The notes beneath the pieces are model-generated. The model saw nothing but the letters and a program-made list of their open reading frames with translations, searched no databases and was not told the DNA's origin. A stretch of 64,000 bases of DNA, from NCBI GenBank assembly GCA_041752315.1, contig JBGSHJ010000021.1, positions 62,001 through 126,000 of the forward strand. The letters are read 5' to 3'. The stretch is from SYFY01 sp041752315 (GTDB lineage: Bacteria; Pseudomonadota; Gammaproteobacteria; Pseudomonadales; Azotimanducaceae). Made by a program: the position numbers and the translations under genes. Positions 8,626 to 17,267 of this stretch are shown here, piece after piece. Each line of letters starts with the position of its first letter. Position 1 is the first letter of the stretch.

Positions 8626-9717
8626 GTGCGGATTGGCGTGCCGAAGGAAATCAAGATTCACGAATATCGGGTCGGACTCTCACCCGCTTCGGTGCTCGAA
8701 CTGACCCGGGCAGGTCATTCCGTTCTGGTCGAGCGAGGAGCGGGAGAAGGCATCGGCTTTACCGATCAGCACTACCTCAATGCAGGCGCACATCTCGGCG
8801 ACGCCGAAGCTGCGTTCGCCGTCGATCTGGTGGTCAAGGTCAAGGAGCCGCAGTTGCATGAGTGCGCGAGACTGGGCCCGGGGCAGATCCTGTTCACCTA
8901 CCTTCATCTGGCAGCAGACCAGCTGCAGGCGCAGGCCCTGATGGCATCCGGAGCCACCGCAATTGCTTATGAAACGGTGGTGGGCCCGCACGGTGGATTG
9001 CCATTGTTGAGCCCGATGAGTGAAGTTGCCGGGCGCATGTCGATTCAGGTTGGTGCGTGGTGCCTGCAGCGGGCGAACGGTGGTCGAGGCACCTTGCTGG
9101 GTGGTGTGCCCGGTGTCCAACCAGGTCGTGTAGTGATTCTCGGCGGTGGCATAGCCGGTGCAAACGCGGCAGCCATGGCAGTGGGCATGCAAGCTGAAGT
9201 AGCCATCCTGGAAAAGTCCGTCGAACGCATGCGCACTCTGGTGGATCACTTCGAAGGCCGCGCGCGTGTCCTGATGGCATCGGCAGACGCCATCGAAGAA
9301 CATGTTCACGATGCGGACCTCGTGGTTGGTGCCGTGCTGATTCCAGGCGACACCACGCCAAAGCTGGTGTCACGTGAACTGGTCAGGCGCATGCCCAACG
9401 GAGCGGCGATGGTCGACATTTCCATCGACCAGGGCGGATGTTTCGAGACCAGTCGGCCCACCACCCACGATCAGCCCATTTTTGTCGACGAGGGGGTCGT
9501 CCACTACTGTGTTACCAACATGCCGGGCGCCGTGGCCAGGACGTCGACGCTGGCGCTGAACAATGTGACGCTACCTTATGTCAGGGCGTTGGCCGAACTC
9601 GGCTGGCAGCGAGCCCTGGCCCAGGATCCGGGGTTTGCGAGTGGCTTGAACGTTCAAGCAGGTGAAGTCATTCATCCTGCCGTGAGGCATGCGCTGAAAT
9701 TGCCGGCGCTGAATTGA
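8626..9717 (+). CDS. ald: Alanine dehydrogenase
   Basis: It catalyses reversible NAD-dependent deamination of L-alanine to pyruvate and ammonium. GGAGG at 8616-8620 places the start at GTG 8626 (MRIGVPKEIK), the family's standard N terminus; GTG 8614 and 8623 are badly spaced. The 363-residue protein has MRIGVPKEI, the conserved VKVKEPQ containing the substrate-binding lysine, EYRVGLSPAS, the NAD-binding GGGIAGANAAAMA and the late MPGAVARTSTLALNN. It precedes a pyruvate-type transaminase, an arrangement known where alanine formed by transamination is recycled to pyruvate. Confidence 0.94.
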   Translation: MRIGVPKEIKIHEYRVGLSPASVLELTRAGHSVLVERGAGEGIGFTDQHYLNAGAHLGDAEAAFAVDLVVKVKEPQLHECARLGPGQILFTYLHLAADQLQAQALMASGATAIAYETVVGPHGGLPLLSPMSEVAGRMSIQVGAWCLQRANGGRGTLLGGVPGVQPGRVVILGGGIAGANAAAMAVGMQAEVAILEKSVERMRTLVDHFEGRARVLMASADAIEEHVHDADLVVGAVLIPGDTTPKLVSRELVRRMPNGAAMVDISIDQGGCFETSRPTTHDQPIFVDEGVVHYCVTNMPGAVARTSTLALNNVTLPYVRALAELGWQRALAQDPGFASGLNVQAGEVIHPAVRHALKLPALN

Positions 9718-9773
9718 CCATTCTCCGGATGCCGAGCCATCTCTGATGACGTACAGTTCCTGTGGAACGCACC

Positions 9774-11186
9774 ATGCACCACCGGCCCACCATGACCAAT
9801 CCTCTGCATAACGAATTCCCGGCCGATTCCATTGAAGCGAAGGACCTGCAGCACCTGTTGCACCCGACCACCAATCTGAAGCAGTTCCATGAGACTGGAC
9901 CAAAAGTGCATGCCCGCGCGAAGGGTGTGTACCTCTGGGACAACCACGGCAAGCAGTATCTCGAAGGGATGTCCGGGCTCTGGTGCACCGCATTGGGATA
10001 CGGCGAAGAGGCACTCGTCGATGCGGCGACGCAGCAAATGCGGAAGCTGTCGTATTCCCAGCTGTTTGGCGGCAAGACCAATGAGCCAAGTGTGCTGCTG
10101 GCGGAAAAGCTGAAGTTGATGATGCCCTTTGCGGCGGGGCGCGTGTTCTTTGGCTTGTCAGGCAGTGATGCCAACGACACGCAGATGAAACTGATGTGGT
10201 ACTACCACAATGCCATCGGCAAACCGAACAAGAAAAAGATCATCAGTCGCTGGCGAGGCTACCATGGAGTGACCGTTGCTTCGGGCTCACTGACGGGTCT
10301 GCCCTACTTTCATACGCATTTTGACCTGCCTATTGCCAACGTGCTCCATACCGATGCGCCGCACTTCTACAGGGCAGGTGCACCCGGTGAGACCGAGGAC
10401 AGCTTTGTACGTCGGATTGTCAGCAACCTCGAAGCGCTGATCCTGAAGGAAGGTCCAGAGACCATTGCCGCGATGATCGCGGAACCCGTGATGGGCGCTG
10501 GTGGCGTCATTGTTCCACCTGCGGGTTACTTCGCGGCTGTTGGGGAAATACTCGGCAGATACGACATTGCCCTGATCGATGATGAAGTGATCTGCGGGTT
10601 TGGCCGAACCGGCCGGCCATTTGGTGCACAGACCCTGGGCATGCAGCCAACGACCATGTCGGTGGCCAAGGCGTTGTCATCGGCCTATCTGCCGATCAGC
10701 GCGGTCCTCATTCCCGAAGACATGTATGAGCCCATGGTCGAACTGTCCGGCAGCATGGGGACCTTTGCGCATGGGTTCACCTATTCCGGGCACCCGGTTT
10801 GCGCCGCGGTGGCGCTGAAAACACTGGAGATCTTCGAAGAGCGGCAGATCTTCGCCCATGTGGCGAAGGTGGCAGGGGGGTTTCAGCAGCGGCTCCGATC
10901 GTTTGCGGATCACCCCCTGGTCGGCGAGGTTCGTGGTGTTGGTCTGATCGGAGCCGTCGAACTGGTGCAGAACAAGGCGACAAAACAGGCTTTTCCGGGC
11001 AAGCAGGGAGTTGGTGCATATTGTGTGCAGCGCGGCGAAGCAAACGGCCTCATCGTGCGCAATCTGGGCGACTCGATTGCGTTCTGTCCGCCGCTCATCA
11101 TCAGCGAGCCACAGATCGACGAGCTCTTCACGAAGTTCGCTGTTGCGCTCGACGAAACCCAGGCTTGGGTCAGTGCAGGATGCTGA
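9774..11186 (+). CDS. Class III omega-aminotransferase (pyruvate-dependent type)
   Basis: The roughly 470-residue PLP aminotransferase resembles putrescine/omega-amino-acid:pyruvate transaminases such as SpuC. Hallmarks are GVYLWDNHGKQYLEGMSGLW near the start, GSDANDTQMKL, RWRGYHGVTVASGSL, the IDDEVICGFGRTG loop with the PLP-binding Asp, the Schiff-base lysine in SVAKALSSAYLP, and HGFTYSGHPV. Start choice is uncertain: GTG 9762, ATG 9774 and ATG 9792 are all possible, and none has a strong ribosome site. Placement between ald and a ThDP enzyme suggests it moves amino groups onto pyruvate for Ald to release. The amine donor is unknown. Confidence 0.88.
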   Translation: MHHRPTMTNPLHNEFPADSIEAKDLQHLLHPTTNLKQFHETGPKVHARAKGVYLWDNHGKQYLEGMSGLWCTALGYGEEALVDAATQQMRKLSYSQLFGGKTNEPSVLLAEKLKLMMPFAAGRVFFGLSGSDANDTQMKLMWYYHNAIGKPNKKKIISRWRGYHGVTVASGSLTGLPYFHTHFDLPIANVLHTDAPHFYRAGAPGETEDSFVRRIVSNLEALILKEGPETIAAMIAEPVMGAGGVIVPPAGYFAAVGEILGRYDIALIDDEVICGFGRTGRPFGAQTLGMQPTTMSVAKALSSAYLPISAVLIPEDMYEPMVELSGSMGTFAHGFTYSGHPVCAAVALKTLEIFEERQIFAHVAKVAGGFQQRLRSFADHPLVGEVRGVGLIGAVELVQNKATKQAFPGKQGVGAYCVQRGEANGLIVRNLGDSIAFCPPLIISEPQIDELFTKFAVALDETQAWVSAGC

Positions 11187-11268
11187 AGTTGTCGTGCAGG
11201 CACTGCGTATCCGCTGGCCAAGTCAGGTGCTAGACTCAAAACCAACCTAAGGATCCGGGGAACCAAGC

Positions 11269-12921
11269 ATGCAGGCGTCAGATCTTTTTGTTCAATGTCT
11301 GGAAGCAGAAGGCATCGAGTACATTTTCGGAGTGCCGGGCGAAGAAAACGCCCATTTCATGATGTCCCTCGAAAAATCGAAGTCCATCCGCTTTGTACTC
11401 ACGCGCCACGAGCAGGGCGCTGCATTCATGGCCGAGATCTACGGACGGCTTACCGGCAATCCGGCTGCATGCCTGGGTACGCTTGGCCCGGGCGCGACCA
11501 ATCTCATCACGGGTGTAGCCGACAGCAACATGGATCGGGCGCCGATGCTTGTCCTGACCGGTCAAGGCGCTACCCGTCGGTTGCACAAGGAATCCCATCA
11601 GGTCATGGACGTCGTCGCGATGTTCCGTCCCGTCACGAAATGGGCCGATACAATTCGACACGCTGACAACATTCCGGAAATGGTGCGCAAGGCGATCCGT
11701 ATTGCGCGTACGGAAAAACCAGGCGCCGTGCACCTGGAACTGCCGGAGGACATTGCCAAGCATCCGACCAAGGCCGAACCAATGAAGCCGGTTCGTTTTC
11801 GCCGACCGGTTCCCGATGACAAGGTAGTCAACAACGCCTTCGAAATTCTCAGGAAAGCCAAAAAGCCCATCATCATTGCGGGCAATGGATGTATTCGCAA
11901 GCGTGCGAGCAAGCAGCTGCGGATGCTGTGTGAAAAAACCGGGATCGGTGTCATCAGCACGTTCATGGCCAAAGGTTGTGTCGACATGGATGCCGACTAC
12001 TGTCTGTACACGGTAGGGCTCGGCACCAAGGATCGAATGAACTTCGTCATCGACGAAGCCGATGTGGTATTGGCGCTCGGCTTTGACATGGTGGAGTATC
12101 ACCCGCGGCTGTGGAACCCGGGCAAGACCAAAACCATCATCCATGCGGATTTCCTGCCCGCAGAAATCGACGAGTATTTCCACCCGCAGGTGGAAGTGGT
12201 GGGCGATCTTGGCCACTTCCTGTGGATGCTCAACGAGCGCATCAATGCGGCAGGCAACCTCAAGTTCGATACCGCTAACCAGCGCAGCGCGCGGGAGGGC
12301 ATGAAGGCCGATCTTGAAGAGTACAAGGACGATGATCAGAAGGGTCTGATCCGGCCACAGAAGGCAATCTGGGATGCGCGTGCGGTGCTGGGTCCCAACG
12401 ACATCCTTCTGTCGGATGTCGGTGCGCACAAGATGTGGATCGCACGCCATTACCATTGCCATGAACCCAATACCTGTCTGATCCCCAACGGATTCTGTTC
12501 GATGGGCTTTGCCCTGCCTGGTGCGATTGCAGCGGCGCTGGTGCATCCTGATCGACGCATTCTTGGTATCAGTGGTGATGCCGGGTTCCTGATGAATGTG
12601 CAGGAAATGGAAACCGCGACGCGCCTTGGCGTGAATATTGTGATGATGGTCTGGGAAGACAATGCGTACGGACTCATCGCCTGGAAACAGACGAATGAGT
12701 TTGGTCGTCATACCGACCTGGCGTTTGGCAACCCCGAATGGCTGGGTCTGGCCAAGGCGTTTGGCTGGAGTGGACATCGCTGCGAAAACAGCGGAGATCT
12801 GCAGGCCACCCTGGAAAGAGCCTTCAACGAACCGGGCCCGAGTCTCGTGGTAATCCCGATCGACTATCGGGAGAACCCCATTCTGACGAAGAAACTGGGC
12901 GAGTTGACCGCGACGATCTAG
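11269..12921 (+). CDS. Acetolactate-synthase-like ThDP enzyme
   Basis: The 550-residue protein has the three-domain thiamin-diphosphate architecture: an N-terminal PYR domain with the catalytic Glu in LTRHEQGAAFMAE, a central domain, and a C-terminal PP domain with the GDAGFLMNVQEMETATRLGVN ThDP/metal motif. It resembles catabolic acetolactate synthases and related acetolactate synthase large subunits; no small-subunit gene follows. GGGGA before ATG 11269 is a suitable ribosome site. Its likely reaction is condensation of two pyruvates, or of pyruvate with another carbonyl. A sulfoacetaldehyde acetyltransferase was considered but the N-terminal sequence fits poorly. Confidence 0.85.
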   Translation: MQASDLFVQCLEAEGIEYIFGVPGEENAHFMMSLEKSKSIRFVLTRHEQGAAFMAEIYGRLTGNPAACLGTLGPGATNLITGVADSNMDRAPMLVLTGQGATRRLHKESHQVMDVVAMFRPVTKWADTIRHADNIPEMVRKAIRIARTEKPGAVHLELPEDIAKHPTKAEPMKPVRFRRPVPDDKVVNNAFEILRKAKKPIIIAGNGCIRKRASKQLRMLCEKTGIGVISTFMAKGCVDMDADYCLYTVGLGTKDRMNFVIDEADVVLALGFDMVEYHPRLWNPGKTKTIIHADFLPAEIDEYFHPQVEVVGDLGHFLWMLNERINAAGNLKFDTANQRSAREGMKADLEEYKDDDQKGLIRPQKAIWDARAVLGPNDILLSDVGAHKMWIARHYHCHEPNTCLIPNGFCSMGFALPGAIAAALVHPDRRILGISGDAGFLMNVQEMETATRLGVNIVMMVWEDNAYGLIAWKQTNEFGRHTDLAFGNPEWLGLAKAFGWSGHRCENSGDLQATLERAFNEPGPSLVVIPIDYRENPILTKKLGELTATI

Positions 12922-12947
12922 GAGACTCCTGGTCCGAGGGACGCGAT

Positions 12948-12976
12948 CTGCTTGCGCGCTGCATGTGCGCGAGCAG
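12948..12976 (+). terminator. Strong hairpin between the ThDP enzyme and carboxylase genes
   Basis: Twelve paired positions, ten Watson-Crick and two G-T wobbles (CTGCTTGCGCGC with GTGCGCGAGCAG), close a 5-base TGCAT loop. It lies 26 bases past the ThDP-enzyme stop. No T-run follows, so it may attenuate or protect transcript ends and mark a boundary between the two gene pairs. Confidence 0.5.
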
Positions 12977-13040
12977 GCTGACGTCTGGACGCCTCACCAG
13001 CAGCCTGCGAAACTCGGGCCTCACCAAAGCGGAAACCCCG

Positions 13041-14651
13041 ATGGCCAGGATCGGAACTGCCGTGGATTTGCGAAGCGAAGGTTATCTCGCAAATGCCGCG
13101 CATCATCGAAAGCTGACTGAAGAACTCACAGAACTCGTGGCACGAATCGCCCTCGGCGGTGATGAGCGATCACGCGCCAGACACGTGGAGCGGGGCAAAT
13201 TGCTGCCACGTGATCGTGTTCGGCGGGTACTGGACAACGGCTCTCCGTTTCTTGAAATAGGTCAACTGGCAGGCCATGAGTTGTATGCAGACTGGCTGCC
13301 TGCTGCAGGACTGATTGCCGGCATCGGTCGTGTTGCCGGAGTCGAGTGCATGATCGTTGCAAACGATGCCACGGTGAAAGGTGGCAGCTACTACCCGATC
13401 ACCGTAAAAAAACACCTTCGCGCGCAGGAGATCGCCGCGGAAAATCAACTCCCCTGTATTTACCTCGTCGACTCGGGTGGCGCGTTCCTGCCTGAGCAAG
13501 CGGGAGTTTTTCCCGATCGTGAGCACTTCGGACGCATCTTCTATAACCAGGCCAACCTGTCTGCCGCAGGTATTCCGCAGATCGCCGTAGTCATGGGTTC
13601 ATGCACGGCCGGTGGTGCCTACGTACCGGCGATGTGTGATCAATCGATCATCGTTCGCAATCAGGGCACCATCTTTTTAGGTGGCCCGCCACTCGTCAAG
13701 GCTGCGACAGGAGAAATTGTCGACGCGGAAAGCCTCGGTGGGGGAGATGTGCACAGTCGTGTTTCCGGGGTCACGGACTATCTGGCTGAAAACGATGAAC
13801 ATGCCCTGATGCTGGTCCGTGAAGCCGTCGGTCACAGCATGCCTGCATACGAAACAACCATCACTACACAACCCTCGCAGGATCCCGCCTTTCCGGCGGA
13901 AGAGCTGTACGGAATTCTGCCGCGTGATACCCGTACCCCTGTGGATGTCAGGGAGATCATTGCCCGACTGGTGGACGGTTCGGAGTGGCATGAGTTCAAG
14001 CGGCTGTACGGCGAGACGCTGGTTTGCGGCTTTGCACACATTGATGGCATGCCGGTCGCGATCATTGCCAATAACGGCATCCTGTTTTCGGAGTCTGCAC
14101 TGAAGGGTGCACATTTCATTCAGCTGGCTGATCGTCGTGGTATCCCGCTGGTGTTCCTGCAGAACATCACGGGGTTCATGGTGGGGCGGAAGTACGAAAA
14201 CCAGGGTATCGCCAAAGATGGCGCCAAGATGGTGACAGCGGTTGCGTGCGCGCGTGTTCCCAAATTTACTGTCGTGATCGGCGGTTCGTTTGGCGCCGGA
14301 AACTACGCGATGTGCGGTCGCGCCTATGGTGCACGTTTTCTCTGGATGTGGCCAAACGCGCGTATTTCCGTGATGGGCGGCGAACAAGCGGCGCATGTTC
14401 TGGCCACTGTTCGTGAAGAGGGCATGACGCAGCGCAATCAACTCTGGGAAGCTGCGGACAAGACGGCGTTCATGGATGACATTCGTGCGCGTTACGACAC
14501 GGAAGGACATCCGTTTTATGCCAGCGCGAGACTCTGGGACGATGGCGTGATCAGTCCTGTTGATACACGAAGAGTGCTGGCGCTCGCGTTGGCCGTGTCC
14601 TGTCGTCGCAGCAAGTCGCCTCGCTCGACCTTTGGCATATTCAGGATGTAA
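13041..14651 (+). CDS. Acyl-CoA carboxylase carboxyltransferase (methylcrotonyl-CoA type)
   Basis: The 536-residue product is the beta subunit of a biotin-dependent acyl-CoA carboxylase and transfers the carboxyl from biotin to the CoA ester. ATG 13041 gives the standard length; the frame is open upstream but there overlaps the ThDP-enzyme gene. Family motifs include the VMGSCTAGGAYVPAMCD oxyanion region, GTIFLGGPPLVKAATGE, and FLQNITGFMVGRKYE plus GGSFGAGNYAMCGRAY in the C-terminal half. These match 3-methylcrotonyl-CoA carboxylase (leucine breakdown) best; geranyl-CoA carboxylase is a close relative. It is followed after four bases by the biotin carboxylase subunit. Confidence 0.88.
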   Translation: MARIGTAVDLRSEGYLANAAHHRKLTEELTELVARIALGGDERSRARHVERGKLLPRDRVRRVLDNGSPFLEIGQLAGHELYADWLPAAGLIAGIGRVAGVECMIVANDATVKGGSYYPITVKKHLRAQEIAAENQLPCIYLVDSGGAFLPEQAGVFPDREHFGRIFYNQANLSAAGIPQIAVVMGSCTAGGAYVPAMCDQSIIVRNQGTIFLGGPPLVKAATGEIVDAESLGGGDVHSRVSGVTDYLAENDEHALMLVREAVGHSMPAYETTITTQPSQDPAFPAEELYGILPRDTRTPVDVREIIARLVDGSEWHEFKRLYGETLVCGFAHIDGMPVAIIANNGILFSESALKGAHFIQLADRRGIPLVFLQNITGFMVGRKYENQGIAKDGAKMVTAVACARVPKFTVVIGGSFGAGNYAMCGRAYGARFLWMWPNARISVMGGEQAAHVLATVREEGMTQRNQLWEAADKTAFMDDIRARYDTEGHPFYASARLWDDGVISPVDTRRVLALALAVSCRRSKSPRSTFGIFRM

Positions 14652-14655
14652 TGCA

Positions 14656-16587
14656 ATGCAGAGTCTGCTGGTCGCCAACCGCGGAGAGATTGCCTGCCGC
14701 ATCATGCGCACTGCCCGTTTGCTCGGCATGCGTACCATTGCGGTCTACTCGGAGGCAGATGCCAATGCCATGCATGTGTGGCAGGCCGATGAAGCTCATT
14801 GCATCGGACCTGCGCAGGCTTTGCAGAGTTATCTGAATATTCCTGCACTTGTTGCTGCCATCAAGTTGTCTCGTGCGGAGGCAGTGCATCCAGGCTACGG
14901 ATTTCTTTCGGAGAACGCCGCTTTTGCGCAAGCAGTAGTTGAAGCCGGCGCTGTGTGGGTCGGTCCGGATGCAGCCGCGATCAAGATCATGGGTTCGAAG
15001 ATCGAAGCCAAGCGGACGGTTTCTGCAGCCGGTACACCGGTCGTTCCCGGTTATAACGGCGATGACCAGAGTGAAAAAGTACTCATCGAGCAGGCTGAGC
15101 AGGTCGGGTTCCCTTTGTTGATCAAAGCCTCTGCCGGTGGTGGTGGAAAGGGGATGCGGATCGTCCGAAGCGCGTCCATGTTTGTCGAAGCGCTGGCGGG
15201 CGCAAGACGGGAGGCCAAGGGAGCGTTCAATGACGACCGGGTGTTGCTTGAGCGCTACCTGACGGCTCCCAAGCATATCGAGGTGCAGATCCTCGCCGAT
15301 CGGCACGGCAATACCCTTCATCTCTTCGAACGGGATTGTTCGGTACAGCGCCGACATCAGAAGGTCATCGAAGAGGCGCCTGCACCTTCTGTTGATGCGA
15401 AGTTGCGAGCGCGACTTGGTGCGGCAGCCGTTGCTGCGGCCAGAAGTGTGAACTATGTGGGTGCGGGCACCATTGAATTCATCGCCGAGAATGGTGAGTT
15501 CTTTTTCATGGAAATGAACACCCGACTGCAGGTTGAACACCCGGTGACGGAAGCGATCACCGGGCTGGACCTGGTGGAGTGGCAACTGCGAATCGCTGCA
15601 GGCGAAAAACTACCGTTCAGTCAGGCCGACATCGGGCTTTCCGGTCATGCGATCGAAGCACGGGTTTATGCCGAAAATCCAACACGCCGTTTCCTGCCCT
15701 CGACCGGGAAGTTGCTGCGTGTTTCGTTTCCTGCGGGAGTCCGTGTGGACAGTGGCTTCCGAAGCGGTGATTCAGTGAGCATTCACTACGATCCGATGAT
15801 TGCGAAGGTGATTGCTCATGGCAGTACACGATCGGAGGCGATTGGACGGCTCCGTGCTGCGCTGGCAGCCTCGGAAATCTGTGGGGTTCAACACAACACC
15901 GGTTATCTGGTGAAGGCTCTGGCGGAGCCGGATTTTGTGGGTGGAAACTATACAACCGGATTTGCGGACACCCACCATGAAGTGCTTGTCGTGGTGGATG
16001 AGCAGCCGTTTCTGCTGGCAGCGGCAATTGCAGCAAATCATCGCATGACGGTCGGCACCTCCTGGGATGCCAGTGACGGCTTCACGCCGAGCCTTGAACG
16101 TGTTGTTGAATGCGATCTGATGATTGGGGAAAACCGGACGACAGTGCGACTGCCCGCCAGCCGTCCCGAAACGGACCAGGTTGTGCGAACCGTCATTGCA
16201 TTGGATGAATCGACACTGAGCATCGAGTTCAGGCATCAATCGCGCAGTTTTCGAGCGACAGTACTGCGCGAAGGAAAGCTGATGCACGTGATGATCGATG
16301 GCACGACCCTCATCGTGCGGGATCTGACCAGGGATATTGATCGTTTTGTACTGACCGGGGTCAGAACCGGAGGAATTGTTGCACCACTGCCGGGACAGGT
16401 TCTGCAATTGAAGGTGAAGGCAGGTGATCTGGTTCGTGAAGGTGACCTTCTGGTGATCATCGAGGCCATGAAGATGGAACACTCGATTCGCTCACCGCGT
16501 GATGGCAAGGTAGCTACCGTGAACTGTGTTGAAGGTGGCAGGGTGGATGAAGGTGCCGAGTTGATTGCACTCGATCCGCAGGTGTGA
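14656..16587 (+). CDS. Acyl-CoA carboxylase biotin-containing subunit (methylcrotonyl-CoA type)
   Basis: The 643-residue protein fuses biotin carboxylase and biotin carboxyl carrier domains. MQSLLVANRGEIACRIMRTA opens the biotin carboxylase; LIKASAGGGGKGMR is the ATP-grasp glycine loop; FFMEMNTRLQVEHPVTE is the catalytic Glu/Asn/Arg region. The C terminus ends with EAMKMEH, where the Lys of AMKM carries biotin. ATG 14656 fits both homology and AGGA at 14643-14646. It is nearly coupled to the carboxyltransferase gene, which together make a complete alpha/beta enzyme, most likely for 3-methylcrotonyl-CoA. Isovaleryl-CoA dehydrogenase and the hydratase usually found alongside are absent. Confidence 0.9.
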   Translation: MQSLLVANRGEIACRIMRTARLLGMRTIAVYSEADANAMHVWQADEAHCIGPAQALQSYLNIPALVAAIKLSRAEAVHPGYGFLSENAAFAQAVVEAGAVWVGPDAAAIKIMGSKIEAKRTVSAAGTPVVPGYNGDDQSEKVLIEQAEQVGFPLLIKASAGGGGKGMRIVRSASMFVEALAGARREAKGAFNDDRVLLERYLTAPKHIEVQILADRHGNTLHLFERDCSVQRRHQKVIEEAPAPSVDAKLRARLGAAAVAAARSVNYVGAGTIEFIAENGEFFFMEMNTRLQVEHPVTEAITGLDLVEWQLRIAAGEKLPFSQADIGLSGHAIEARVYAENPTRRFLPSTGKLLRVSFPAGVRVDSGFRSGDSVSIHYDPMIAKVIAHGSTRSEAIGRLRAALAASEICGVQHNTGYLVKALAEPDFVGGNYTTGFADTHHEVLVVVDEQPFLLAAAIAANHRMTVGTSWDASDGFTPSLERVVECDLMIGENRTTVRLPASRPETDQVVRTVIALDESTLSIEFRHQSRSFRATVLREGKLMHVMIDGTTLIVRDLTRDIDRFVLTGVRTGGIVAPLPGQVLQLKVKAGDLVREGDLLVIIEAMKMEHSIRSPRDGKVATVNCVEGGRVDEGAELIALDPQV

Positions 16588-16598
16588 TCGCACCTGCG
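16577..16598 (+). terminator. Hairpin spanning the carboxylase stop codon
   Basis: Perfect 8-base arms CGCAGGTG / CACCTGCG flank a 6-base loop containing the TGA stop of the biotin-subunit gene (16585-16587). There is no T-run. It could mark the transcript end and lies before the next promoter candidate. Confidence 0.45.
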
Positions 16599-16709
16599 AG
16601 CGACGGTTGAAAGCAACGTGCCCAGTGCCGCGCACGAGGTTTGCGCGATCGCCCGAGCGAGACTGGAAAAAGGCATGGAAACTGCGCTGTCATGGGTTAG
16701 TCCGGCGGG

Positions 16710-16715
16710 TATAAT
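16710..16715 (+). promoter_or_regulatory. Candidate -10 box for the cytochrome c5 gene
   Basis: TATAAT in the context GGGTATAATCGCC lies 47 bases before the cytochrome GTG start. No convincing -35 is visible 16-18 bases upstream (the region reads around CTGTCAT), so the extended context may compensate. Confidence 0.4.
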
Positions 16716-16761
16716 CGCCGCGCTTTACAAGCGCTCAATTGATCTGAAGGAGAGAAAGACG

Positions 16762-17202
16762 GTGATTCAACCGGCTCATCTGAAATCCGGCGTCTACATT
16801 GCAGGACTGTTTCTCGGCGCATTGCTGTTCGCTCCGACGGTGTCAGCCGTGCCGCCGGGAACGCAGGACGAAATCCGTGCCAGGCTCCAGCCCGATGGTT
16901 CGGTGTGCCGGAAAGGCGATGCTTGTGGGACGGCGGTAGCCGCAGTTGCCACGGGGCCAATGTCTGGCGAGCAGGTTTATAACCAGTTCTGTTTTGCCTG
17001 TCATGCGACGGGTGTCAGCGGTGCACCGATGTATGGAAATGCCGAGCAATGGGCACCACGTGCAGCGAAGGGTATGGATGAATTGCTCAAGACTTCGATC
17101 AACGGCCTGAACGCCATGCCTGCCAAAGGCACCTGCATGAATTGCTCCGACGATGACATCAAGGGAGCGGTCCAGTACATGCTGGATGGCAGCGCTGGCT
17201 GA
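16762..17202 (+). CDS. Cytochrome c5-like exported monohaem protein
   Basis: The start at GTG 16762 is set by AAGGAGA at 16747-16753 and yields a 146-residue protein with a hydrophobic leader at residues 10-30. A middle segment has a pair of cysteines (VCRKGDAC) before the haem motif CFACH at about 77-81. The C-terminal part carries GTCMNCSDDDIKGAVQYML, typical of the c5 family, including an extra Cys pair and a likely axial Met before it. It would carry electrons in the periplasm or on the inner membrane. The gene is monocistronic between carboxylase genes and yifB. Confidence 0.87.
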   Translation: MIQPAHLKSGVYIAGLFLGALLFAPTVSAVPPGTQDEIRARLQPDGSVCRKGDACGTAVAAVATGPMSGEQVYNQFCFACHATGVSGAPMYGNAEQWAPRAAKGMDELLKTSINGLNAMPAKGTCMNCSDDDIKGAVQYMLDGSAG

Positions 17203-17267
17203 TCTCGGCGACTCGGAGCCCTTGGCCGAGTGAGATGTTGTGGCAGCCTTGGAGTTGACCTCTTCAT

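Noticed and set aside
7723..8661. Upstream extension of the TPR protein frame
   Set aside because: It is antisense to the SDR oxidoreductase; a signal peptide begins at 7722.
11278..12777. 499-codon minus-strand open frame
   Set aside because: It is the complement of the ThDP enzyme, whose motifs are unmistakable; the minus frame has no family pattern.
11269..12921. Reading the ThDP enzyme as sulfoacetaldehyde acetyltransferase (taurine pathway)
   Set aside because: The transaminase-Ald context invited it, but the N-terminal and cofactor segments resemble acetolactate synthases and length is shorter.
13677..14738. 353-codon minus-strand open frame
   Set aside because: Shadow of the carboxyltransferase gene.
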